A stretch of 64,000 nt of DNA from Myxococcales bacterium (GTDB taxonomy: Bacteria > Myxococcota > UBA727 > VGSZ01): assembly GCA_023248635.1 (NCBI GenBank), contig JAHFED010000031.1, positions 1 through 64,000 of the forward strand, given 5' to 3'. Of the stretch, positions 42,486 to 50,156 are shown piece by piece; position 1 is the first letter of the stretch, and each line of letters begins with the position of its first letter. Below the pieces are notes generated by a model. It saw only the letters and a list, made by a program, of their open reading frames with translations, made no database searches and was not told where the DNA came from. Both the position numbers and the translations under genes were made by a program.

Positions 42486-43919
42486 TCAGCCGTGGGCCGC
42501 GCGCCCAACCGCCATCGACGCCGCCTCCCAGATGGCCTCGTAGAGAGTCGGGTGGGCATGAACGGTGCGAGCAAGCTCCTCGATGGGCATCTCGGCCGAA
42601 ATGGCCAAGGCCGGTTCGGCGAGGAGGTCGGTGGCTTGCGGACCCACGATGTGCACACCAAGGATCTCCCCGTACTTGGGATCGGTCAGGAACTTCACGA
42701 ACCCCTTCTTCTTCAGCAGGATCGCGGCCTTGGCGTTTTTCGCAAAATCGAACTTGGTCACCTTGAAGGCGAGGCCGCGCTTTTGACATTCCTCCTCGGT
42801 GAGGCCGCTCCAGGCCAAGGGCGGCTCGGAGTACACGCACGAGGGCGTGTGGTCGTAGTTGAGGGCCGCCGGCTTCGTCGGGGTCTTGCCGAGGCCGAAA
42901 GCGATGTGCTCGACGGCGATCATGCCTTCGGCTGAGGCCACGTGGGCCAACCAAGGCGTGTTGACGCAGTCGCCGATGGCGTAGAGGCCGGGCTCTCCCG
43001 TTTGCATCATGCCATCGACGACGACGAAGCCGGCTTTGTCCGTCGCGGCTTTGGTGGTCTCGAGGCCGATGTTCTGCGTGAGGGGGGGACGACCCACCGC
43101 GACCAGCATGTACTCCGACGTCAGCGTCGCCGTCGTACCGTCTTTGTTTTGGTAGCTGGTGTAAATTTCGTTGCCTTTTCGCTCGATCGAGGTGACTTTG
43201 ACGTCACATTTGATTTCGCAGCCCTGCTTTGAGAGCTCGTCGGCCAGCAGCTTGCTGGAGTCGGCGTCGGCAGGGGCGACGATGCGCGGCAGCATCTCGA
43301 GGACCGTGACCTTGGTGCCCAGGCGGCAAAAGAGCGACGCGAACTCGATGCCGATGACGCCGCCCCCCAAAATGGCCAGCGAACCGGGGATTTTTGGAAT
43401 ATCGAGAATGTGATCGGAGTTGATGATTCGCTCACCATCGAATTTCGCGAAGGGCAGCTCACGCGGCTTGGAGCCGGTGGCCAACACCACATTGTTGGTC
43501 TCGAGAGTGGTCTCTTTGCCGTCGTCGCCAATCACTTTCACGCGCCTTTTGCCGCCGGAGAAATCCAGCCGACCAAAGCCGCTGACGACGTCGACCTTGC
43601 GGGTCTTCATCAGATGGGCGACGCCACCAGCGTTGGAGGTGACGACCTGCCGCTTGTGGCCGAGCACCTTGTCCCAGTCGATCTTCACGCCCTCGACCAT
43701 CACGCCCATGCGGGCCGCATCTTTGATCTCGGTGAGCACGTCAGCGGCGTGCAGCAGGGCTTTGGTCGGAATGCAGCCGCGGTGGAGGCAGGTGCCGCCC
43801 AGCAGCTTGTCGCGCTCGACCACCGCGGTCTTGAGACCCAGGGCCCCGGCCCGCGCCGCCGCGATGTAGCCGCCGGGACCAGAGCCGATGACGACGACGT
43901 CGTAGGTGGGGGAAGTCAT
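42486..43919 (-). CDS. lpd: dihydrolipoyl dehydrogenase
   Basis: Predicted 477-aa flavoprotein, the E3 component that reoxidises dihydrolipoamide. The FAD site is VVVIGSGPGGYIAAARA, the redox disulfide is GGTCLHRGCIPTKA with Cys44 and Cys49, the NAD site is SLAILGGGVIGIEFA, and the active-site His is in HAHPTLYEA (about 454-462, with Glu461). Length and pattern are canonical for E3. The E1 and E2 genes are not in this window. It converges with the lipoprotein gene across family B copy 2. Confidence 0.95.
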   Translation of the reverse strand: MTSPTYDVVVIGSGPGGYIAAARAGALGLKTAVVERDKLLGGTCLHRGCIPTKALLHAADVLTEIKDAARMGVMVEGVKIDWDKVLGHKRQVVTSNAGGVAHLMKTRKVDVVSGFGRLDFSGGKRRVKVIGDDGKETTLETNNVVLATGSKPRELPFAKFDGERIINSDHILDIPKIPGSLAILGGGVIGIEFASLFCRLGTKVTVLEMLPRIVAPADADSSKLLADELSKQGCEIKCDVKVTSIERKGNEIYTSYQNKDGTTATLTSEYMLVAVGRPPLTQNIGLETTKAATDKAGFVVVDGMMQTGEPGLYAIGDCVNTPWLAHVASAEGMIAVEHIAFGLGKTPTKPAALNYDHTPSCVYSEPPLAWSGLTEEECQKRGLAFKVTKFDFAKNAKAAILLKKKGFVKFLTDPKYGEILGVHIVGPQATDLLAEPALAISAEMPIEELARTVHAHPTLYEAIWEAASMAVGRAAHG

Positions 43920-44021
43920 GGTGTCCTCGCGAGATGGGTGAGATCTGGTGGTAGGAGCAAGAGCCCCCCCTGGTCAAGTGTGCCGCTCGCCAAGCCGGCA
44001 CCCATTGGCTAACGCCCGGAC

Positions 44022-45926
44022 ATGGGCTCCCACCCCCCGCCCGACGGCAGAAAATTCCTCGAAGCCTTGGCCGAAGGACCCCTGGTCTTCGACGGCGCCA
44101 TGGGCACCCAGCTTTACGAACGGGGCGGGGCACCCAACCGATCCTTCGACGAAATGAGCGTCAGCCAGCCCGCCCTCGTCGAGGCCGTCCACCGGGACTA
44201 CCTGCGCGCCGGCGTCGACGTCGTGCAGACCAATTCCTACGGCGCCAACCGCTTCGCGCTGCACAACCACGGCTTCGCCGATCGCGTCGGCGAAATCTGT
44301 CGCGCCGCCGTCGTCGCTGCCCGCGCCGCCGTGAACCAGCACGGCTGCGGCTTCGTCGCCGGCTCCATTGGACCCTCGGGGCTCTTGCCCAAAGATCTAA
44401 TGCGCGGACGCACCCGCCGCCAAGTCTTCGACGCCTACCGCGAGCAAGCCCAGGCCCTCGTCGAAGGCGGCTGCGATCTCTTGCTCTTTGAGACCTTCGG
44501 CTTTTTGGGCGAGCTCGAGATGGCCGTCGAAAGCGCCTACGGCCTCGACGTTCCAGTTGTCGCCCAAGCGCGCTTTGGCCACGGAGGCAAAGACGACCAG
44601 ACCGACGACGGCGCCACGCCCGAAGAGGTGGTGGCCCGCCTGGTGGAGCTCGAGGTCGACGTCGTCGGCGCCAACTGCTGCCTGGGTCCTGATGCCCTCC
44701 TCGAGGTCGCCGCGCGCATGGTCGCCCTGCAAAAAGACGGCAAAGGCCGACCGGTGATCTTCCAACCAAACGCCGGACACCCCCGGGTCGTCGACGGCCG
44801 CACCCTCTTCAGCTCCCCCGAAACTTACGGCGTCGTCGCCCGCCGGGCCTTCAAGCTCGGCATCGCGGCCGTCGGCGGCTGCTGCGGCACGGGACCCGAG
44901 CACTTGCGCCGGGTGGTGGCGGCGGCGCGCATGGTGGGTGGTCGTCGCTCCCTCACTTCTGTTACTTCCATAGGTTCCGAAACGAATGGTACGAGGCCCG
45001 CCGGCAGCGAACCCGTGGCCTTTGGCGAGCGCTCGCGCCTGGCGGCCAAGCTCGCCCGCGGGGCGTTCATCGTCTCGGTGGAGCTGCTGCCCCCGACCGG
45101 GCTCGATCCCCAAAAGACCCTCGACAAGATCGCGATTCTCGAGCGCGGCGGCGTCGACGCCGTCAACATCCCCGATGGACCCCGGGCCACCGTGCGCATG
45201 GCCAACCAAGCCCTGGCGCGCATCGTCGTCGATACTTTTGAAAAGATCGAACCGATCCTGCACGTCTGCGGACGGGATCGAAACCTGCTCGCCCTGCAAG
45301 CAGACCTGATCGGGGCCCACGTCGCCGGCATCCGCAACACGGTGATCATCACCGGCGATCCCCCCAAGGTTGGCGATTACCCCGACGCCACCGCCGTCTT
45401 CGACCTCGACAGCATTGGCATCCTGGGCTTGGCCGACGGGCTCAACCGCGGCCTCGATCCGGCAGGCAAGGCCGTCGGCGGGCAGACCCGCTTCGTGCTC
45501 ATCACCGGCGCCGAACCCGCCGCCGTCGACGTCGAACGCGAGATCTCTCGCCTCAAAGAGAAGCGCGCGGCCGGCGCCGAAGTCGTCATGACCCAGCCCG
45601 TGTTCGACGAAGCCACCCTGCACCGCTTCTTGGATCGGGTGCGGCCGCTGGGGTTGAAGGTCGTCGTCGGCATCTTGCCCCTGGCCTCGTCGCGCAACGC
45701 CGAATTCCTGCACCACAACGTGCCCGGCATGACCATCCCCGCCCAAGTCCGCGCCCGCATGGCCGCCGCAGGCGTTGGCAAAGAGGCCGCCGCCGTCGGG
45801 GTAACCATCGCTGCTGAAGCCCTGAGAGCCATTCGCCAAGGCGCCGGCGACCAGGTCGTGGGGGCCTATCTCATGCCGCCCTTCTCGCGGGTCGAGCTGG
45901 CCCTCGAGGTCATCGCTCGCATGTGA
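44022..45926 (+). CDS. fused homocysteine S-methyltransferase and methylenetetrahydrofolate reductase
   Basis: Predicted 634-aa bifunctional enzyme. The N-terminal domain (about 1-310) is a betaine/homocysteine methyltransferase type: GPLVFDGAMGTQLYERGG at the start, and zinc Cys in GANCCLGPDA and VGGCCGTGPEH. The C-terminal domain (about 345-634) is MTHFR-like, with SVELLPPTGLDPQKTLDKIA, VIITGDPPKVGDYP and MTQPVFDEATLHRFLDRV. The fusion would pass the methyl group of 5-methyl-THF to homocysteine. No riboswitch was convincing in the 102-bp upstream gap. Confidence 0.9.
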   Translation: MGSHPPPDGRKFLEALAEGPLVFDGAMGTQLYERGGAPNRSFDEMSVSQPALVEAVHRDYLRAGVDVVQTNSYGANRFALHNHGFADRVGEICRAAVVAARAAVNQHGCGFVAGSIGPSGLLPKDLMRGRTRRQVFDAYREQAQALVEGGCDLLLFETFGFLGELEMAVESAYGLDVPVVAQARFGHGGKDDQTDDGATPEEVVARLVELEVDVVGANCCLGPDALLEVAARMVALQKDGKGRPVIFQPNAGHPRVVDGRTLFSSPETYGVVARRAFKLGIAAVGGCCGTGPEHLRRVVAAARMVGGRRSLTSVTSIGSETNGTRPAGSEPVAFGERSRLAAKLARGAFIVSVELLPPTGLDPQKTLDKIAILERGGVDAVNIPDGPRATVRMANQALARIVVDTFEKIEPILHVCGRDRNLLALQADLIGAHVAGIRNTVIITGDPPKVGDYPDATAVFDLDSIGILGLADGLNRGLDPAGKAVGGQTRFVLITGAEPAAVDVEREISRLKEKRAAGAEVVMTQPVFDEATLHRFLDRVRPLGLKVVVGILPLASSRNAEFLHHNVPGMTIPAQVRARMAAAGVGKEAAAVGVTIAAEALRAIRQGAGDQVVGAYLMPPFSRVELALEVIARM

Positions 45927-46004
45927 TCGACGACGACGGCAGGGTCGCTTCGCTGTGACTGCTCGCTTCTGCGTCCCCGAGAAGTGCCCAGAGCGACCAA
46001 AGGA

Positions 46005-46316
46005 TCAGTGGACCGGCGTCTTTTCAGGCAGCGTGTCGACGGCGCCGTAGCGCTCCTCATAGCGCGAGATGTTGTCTTGCAAAGCACCCAGAAGTCTCTT
46101 CGCCTGCTTTGGTGAAGCAATCACCCGGGAACGCACAACCCCGCGTGGTTCATGAGGAAGAACATACACAAAATCGAAGACGAACTCCGTCTCTGTATGT
46201 GAGACAAAAGTGAGATTTGCGTAGGCGCCATTTTGCACCTCAGGCGGAATCTGGATCTGAATCTGGGGCTGCTGCGGCTTCGGGGCCCCCTCGGGCGGCT
46301 TTTGCGACGACGTCAT
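46005..46316 (-). CDS. DUF3467-family protein
   Basis: Predicted 103-aa protein. After a Pro/Gln-rich disordered start, it has GAYANLTFVSHTETEFVFDF, then SRVIASPKQAKRLLGALQDN and YEERYG, the full DUF3467 pattern. Function of the family is not established. The ATG at 46316 was chosen; a longer start would overlap the divergent kinase promoter. It converges with the fusion gene and is divergent from the kinase gene. Confidence 0.85.
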   Translation of the reverse strand: MTSSQKPPEGAPKPQQPQIQIQIPPEVQNGAYANLTFVSHTETEFVFDFVYVLPHEPRGVVRSRVIASPKQAKRLLGALQDNISRYEERYGAVDTLPEKTPVH

Positions 46317-46428
46317 GGGCGCTTCCTGTCTCTCGTGGTGCCAGGCAATACGCACGAACCCTCATGCTGCGGGCGCGGGCGACGACGCGGTTTGCGTTCG
46401 TCATCCGACGTTTGCGACCATTCGCGCC

Positions 46429-48480
46429 GTGAGTCGACACCCCACAGCCCGCGCCGGCACCAAAATGCTGGGGCGCTACCGCATCGAGCGCGAATTGGGG
46501 CGCGGCGGCATGGGCGTCGTCTACGTCGCCACCGACGAAAACACCGGCCGCCTGGTGGCGCTGAAGACCACCATGGTCGCCGGCCTGGGCTCAGGCGAGA
46601 AGACCCGCAACCAGAGGCGCGAGCGCTTCGTGCGCGAGGTGCGGGCCCTGACGCAGATGAACCACGAGAACGTGGTGCACGTGTTCGATGCCGGCGAATG
46701 CGATGATCCCGACATGGGTTGGTTGCTTTTTTATACGATGGAATACGTCGAAGGAACCACGCTGGCGGCTTTGGTGCAGGAGCAGGGCGCGCTGCAGGGA
46801 GGCGAGGCCGCCGCCGTCGTCATGCAGGTGGCTGCGGGGCTTGGTGAAGCGCACGCGCAGGGCATCATCCACCGCGATGTCAAGCCTGCAAACATCTTTT
46901 TATCGGTCGACGGACGCGCCAAAATTGGAGACTTTGGCATCGCGAAAATCGAAGGCAGCACCCAGATCACGCGGCGGGACCAACTGGTCGGAACGCCCAA
47001 CTATCTCGCGCCGGAGCAGATCACCGGCGACGTCGTCACCCCGGCCACCGATGTCTTTGCCCTGGGCGCCCTCTTCTTCGTCATCACGCAAAACCGTCCA
47101 TTGCGGCAGCAGGTCGACGCCGCCGCCTTGCTGGCCTCGGCCAACGGCAACGATCCCGTGCAGCGCGTGCACGCCGTCGACAACCTCAGCGAAGGTCTCA
47201 AGCGCGCCGTCGCCCGGGCCTTGGAGCGCGACCCCGCGCGCCGCTACCTCGACGGCACCGCCTTTGCCGACGCCCTGGTCGAGCACGCCACCCGCATTCC
47301 CCCCTTGCGTGGCAGCCCGGCGCGCGCCGATTTTCTCAGCGAAGGGACCAGCGATCGCAGCAGCGCCTTCATCGACAGCGGCCGCGGCGACGAATCCATG
47401 CCCGACGCCAACGCCTTCGACATCCAAAGCCTCCCCGACGTCGCCGGCGACGACGTCGACTCCATCGAAGCAGTCGCGGCAGCCATGCTGGGCGAGGTAG
47501 AACGCCGGGCCACAGGCACCTTCCGACAGCCACCACTGGCCCCCACCGATTCCCTGCCCGTGGCCCGCACCGAATCCACCGTGATGTTCAACCTGCGCGC
47601 GCTCGAAGAGGAGCGCAGCGCCAAGGGTCCAGCGTCGCCGTCGTCGACGGGCGCTGCTCCCCTGCCTGTGGCCCGCACCGAGTCCACCGGCTCCTTTCGC
47701 GTGCCCGAGGCAAGCCCCACCAAAGCGCGCATCGAGCTCGAGCCCCTCGCCGACGAGCGCTCCGCCAGCGCCAGCTATGACGGCCCCTCCATCACCTCCC
47801 CGGTTGTCACGCCGGCACCCGCCCGGCTCCAGCCCAAAGGCGGATGGGAAGAGGCCACGCACGAATCCGCCGCCGTTCCCGTCTCCCCCAGCGACCCCCT
47901 CACCGCCGAGCTGCCCGCGCCCCCAACGCTGAACGACACCCCGCGGGCAACGCCGAGCCGGGCTTTCGGGCCCCGGGCGGTGACCGGGGCGGCGCGGGTG
48001 CCCAGTGGGGCCCTGAGGGCCGCGGGGACGTCGTCGTCGTCGGGCCCCTCCCGAGGTGTGTTGATGGCAGCCTGCTTCGCCGCCGGCACCCTGCTGGGGT
48101 TCGGGCTCGCCTTCGCTTTGGCGCCTCCTTCGATCCCCACGGTCACTGTCCCCGAGCACAGCGGCGGTGAGGCCGCGCCGCAGCCGGGGGGACGACCGAG
48201 CTTGTGCCCCCAACGCAGCGTGACCCCCGAAGAGCAGGCCCAGGCCGCGGCCTTCCTCGACGAGGCCCGAGCGATGCGGCGAGACGGCGAGTCGTCGTCG
48301 AAGGTCCTCGATCGCCTCTCCCTCGGCATCGCCAAAGATCCGACCAACCACTTGCTCTTTTACGAGCTCGGGCGTGTGTCGAGCGCGGCCAAGGAGCAGG
48401 ACATCGCCGACGAATGCGTCTGCCGCATCGCCCGCGATTCCAAGGAATGCGCGACGGTGGAAAAAGCCCGCGGACACTGA
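46429..48480 (+). CDS. transmembrane Hanks-type Ser/Thr kinase
   Basis: Predicted 683-aa kinase. Kinase motifs: GRGGMGVVYVATD, the ATP lysine in VALKTT, HRDVKPANIF, DFGIAK, and TPNYLAPEQ. Residues about 290-560 are a low-complexity linker containing two copies of LPVARTEST (47554 and 47662), candidate phosphorylation or FHA-binding sites. One TM helix is at about 545-565 (GVLMAACFAAGTLLGFGLAF), followed by a ~110-residue extracytoplasmic domain with Cys pairs. GTG at 46429 lacks a clear ribosome site, and ATG at 46465 is an alternative. Its stop is the first codon of a family B element. Confidence 0.9.
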   Translation: MSRHPTARAGTKMLGRYRIERELGRGGMGVVYVATDENTGRLVALKTTMVAGLGSGEKTRNQRRERFVREVRALTQMNHENVVHVFDAGECDDPDMGWLLFYTMEYVEGTTLAALVQEQGALQGGEAAAVVMQVAAGLGEAHAQGIIHRDVKPANIFLSVDGRAKIGDFGIAKIEGSTQITRRDQLVGTPNYLAPEQITGDVVTPATDVFALGALFFVITQNRPLRQQVDAAALLASANGNDPVQRVHAVDNLSEGLKRAVARALERDPARRYLDGTAFADALVEHATRIPPLRGSPARADFLSEGTSDRSSAFIDSGRGDESMPDANAFDIQSLPDVAGDDVDSIEAVAAAMLGEVERRATGTFRQPPLAPTDSLPVARTESTVMFNLRALEEERSAKGPASPSSTGAAPLPVARTESTGSFRVPEASPTKARIELEPLADERSASASYDGPSITSPVVTPAPARLQPKGGWEEATHESAAVPVSPSDPLTAELPAPPTLNDTPRATPSRAFGPRAVTGAARVPSGALRAAGTSSSSGPSRGVLMAACFAAGTLLGFGLAFALAPPSIPTVTVPEHSGGEAAPQPGGRPSLCPQRSVTPEEQAQAAAFLDEARAMRRDGESSSKVLDRLSLGIAKDPTNHLLFYELGRVSSAAKEQDIADECVCRIARDSKECATVEKARGH

Positions 48481-48632
48481 TCCCCAATCTCGCTGAACTT
48501 CGACCGCGGACGGGTCTCGTTCATCTCCGTCGGGGATGCTCTTCTGGGAGGTCTGGACGCGGGGCCCCCCACCAACTCCCCGCGTCTTTCCCATCTCGGA
48601 ACGCGGTCGAACATCAAGCGGACGCGGGATGA
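48478..48632 (+). repeat. dispersed hairpin-rich element, family B copy 3 (deleted form)
   Basis: This copy is 155 bp long and starts at the TGA of the kinase gene. Compared with copies 1 and 2 it has lost two internal blocks: the right arm of the GGGAGGTCTG hairpin with the following GC-rich part, and the CGTTCCGCGGGCGCG block. The flanks of both deletions are short direct repeats. Its right end GACGCGGGAT is retained. Confidence 0.85.
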
Positions 48633-48642
48633 GCTCGGAGCT

Positions 48643-49347
48643 TCAGGATCTGTCGACGTCGACGCGCCCGAGCCGCCGGAACATGTCGCGCAAGAGGGCG
48701 GCGTCGCGTTCGCTGACGTCCATCTTCTGCAGAATCTCCTGCAGGCGCGGATGAAACTCCCCCCGCGTCGTCGTCTGGTAGAAGCCCGCGCTCTGCAAGG
48801 CGTCCTCCCACGTCGACAACAGGGCCGCGCGTGCCGCCATCGTAGCCCTGGGGGCCACGCTCTGCTCCCCGGCGGCCGCCAGCAGGGTCAAGGTGACGGC
48901 GACGGCGTGGCTGAGGTTGAGGCTGTCGACGGGGCCTGGCGTCGGGAGTCGCAGCACCCGCGCACAGCACGCCGCCTCCATCAGCGACAGCCCGGTGCGC
49001 TCGTTGCCAAAGACCAAAGCCAAGCGCTCCGACGGTGCCGGCAGCAGCAGCCTCGCCCGGTCGACGTCGAGGGCGGGGCCCGCCAGCGCTCCGGAGATCT
49101 TTCCCGACAGCGCCACGGCCAGGGCCGCATCAGCCAGCGCGTCCGCCAAGGACGCAAAGCGCGGGGCCTCATCGAGCAAGGCCTCACAGGGATGGGCCAT
49201 CTGCCAGGCTTCCTTGGTGCGCAGGTCGACGTCGACGTCGACGAGCCGCAGCTCGACCCCGAAGTTGCCGCACAAACGCGCGACGCTGCCGGCGTTGCGC
49301 GGGCCTTCGGTGCGCACCAAGACGACGACAACGCCGGCGAGGGTCAC
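48643..49347 (-). CDS. SPOUT-type RNA 2'-O-methyltransferase (TrmH/TrmJ-like)
   Basis: Predicted 234-aa enzyme. Motif 1 is RTEGPRNAGSVARLCGNFGV (about 12-31), motif 2 LALVFGNERTGLSLMEA, and motif 3 DSLNLSHAVAVTLTLL, all typical of the alpha/beta-knot SAM site. It probably methylates tRNA or rRNA. The C-terminal extension with helical Asp/Arg-rich sequence (DVSERDAALLRDMFRRLGRV) matches the TrmJ-like group. The GTG start at 49347 is 17 bp after the upstream lipoprotein stop. Confidence 0.8.
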   Translation of the reverse strand: MTLAGVVVVLVRTEGPRNAGSVARLCGNFGVELRLVDVDVDLRTKEAWQMAHPCEALLDEAPRFASLADALADAALAVALSGKISGALAGPALDVDRARLLLPAPSERLALVFGNERTGLSLMEAACCARVLRLPTPGPVDSLNLSHAVAVTLTLLAAAGEQSVAPRATMAARAALLSTWEDALQSAGFYQTTTRGEFHPRLQEILQKMDVSERDAALLRDMFRRLGRVDVDRS

Positions 49348-49363
49348 GGCGAACCCGGCGGGC

Positions 49364-50041
49364 TCAATTCGGCGAAACGCGGAACCACAAGACCAGCTCG
49401 TCGCCGTTTTCGGTGCACAGGAGCCGGCGGGCTGCGAGTCCCTCGTCGCCTTGCGCTGGGGGTTGGGGTCGACGCGAGACGTAGGGCGCCTGTCCCCGCA
49501 CGCCGCAACCCAGATGGGCGACCAGGGTGTCGGCCTCGCCCAGGCTGTCGACGACGATGGCCCGCTGCGGCGACGCGCCGACGCCGACGCCGGCCTGGAC
49601 TTTTCCGGCCAGCAACATCGCGCGCGCGCGCCCCACTTTGTCCTGCAGCTCGAGGTCGGGCGGCAAGATGGAAGCGGCGACCACATAACCGGCGAGAGCG
49701 TCGCGGCGGCGTTCGTCGTCGACGCCGCGGGCGGCTTCGGCGAGCAGCCAATAGAGATTGGCCCGGCCCCGTTCGCTCAAGAAGTCACAGCGCAACAGGG
49801 CCTGCAGCCGGGGAATAGCGGCGGCGTTGTCGTGCTTCTGCAGCAGCTCGATGGCCTCGGTGATCAACAGCCCTGCCTCCGACGGCGTCTCGGGTCTGGC
49901 GATGAGCGGAGGGGCAAAGACGGGACCCCCCGCGTCGAAGTCCAGCGGCGCATGGAGTGTCGGGGCAACCACCGGCGCCGACGCGCAGCCAACACCAAGC
50001 ACCAGGGCGAGCAGCACGGAGATCCGCAGGACCATGCCCAA
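49364..50041 (-). CDS. lipoprotein, unrecognised
   Basis: Predicted 225-aa lipoprotein with signal MGMVLRISVLLALVLGVGC, lipobox Cys19. A helical middle part (ETPSEAGLLITEAIELLQKH, then RGRANLYWLLAEAARGVDDE) resembles TPR-like pairs, then a more beta-like C-terminus. It is transcribed ahead of the SPOUT methyltransferase gene. No family was recognised. Confidence 0.7.
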   Translation of the reverse strand: MGMVLRISVLLALVLGVGCASAPVVAPTLHAPLDFDAGGPVFAPPLIARPETPSEAGLLITEAIELLQKHDNAAAIPRLQALLRCDFLSERGRANLYWLLAEAARGVDDERRRDALAGYVVAASILPPDLELQDKVGRARAMLLAGKVQAGVGVGASPQRAIVVDSLGEADTLVAHLGCGVRGQAPYVSRRPQPPAQGDEGLAARRLLCTENGDELVLWFRVSPN

Positions 50042-50096
50042 GCATAGGCGGCACCACCCGGGGCCGTCGTCGACGTCTCACCTCGGATCGCCCCGC

Positions 50097-50136
50097 TCAA
50101 AAAACGGCGACGGCCGCCAAAAGGCGGCCGTCGCTC
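50097..50136 (-). terminator. intrinsic terminator for the large lipoprotein gene
   Basis: A perfect 12-bp stem (50107-50118 with 50123-50134) around AAAA lies just downstream of the stop at 50157. On the minus strand it is followed by a T-rich run (A run at 50099-50104). This is a textbook terminator for the minus-strand gene. Confidence 0.9.
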
Positions 50137-50156
50137 AGACCCGGTCGTGGCCGCGC

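Noticed and set aside
43920-44021. SAM or SAH riboswitch upstream of the methyl-cycle fusion gene
   Set aside because: The gap is only 102 bp and no recognisable riboswitch core could be laid out by eye.
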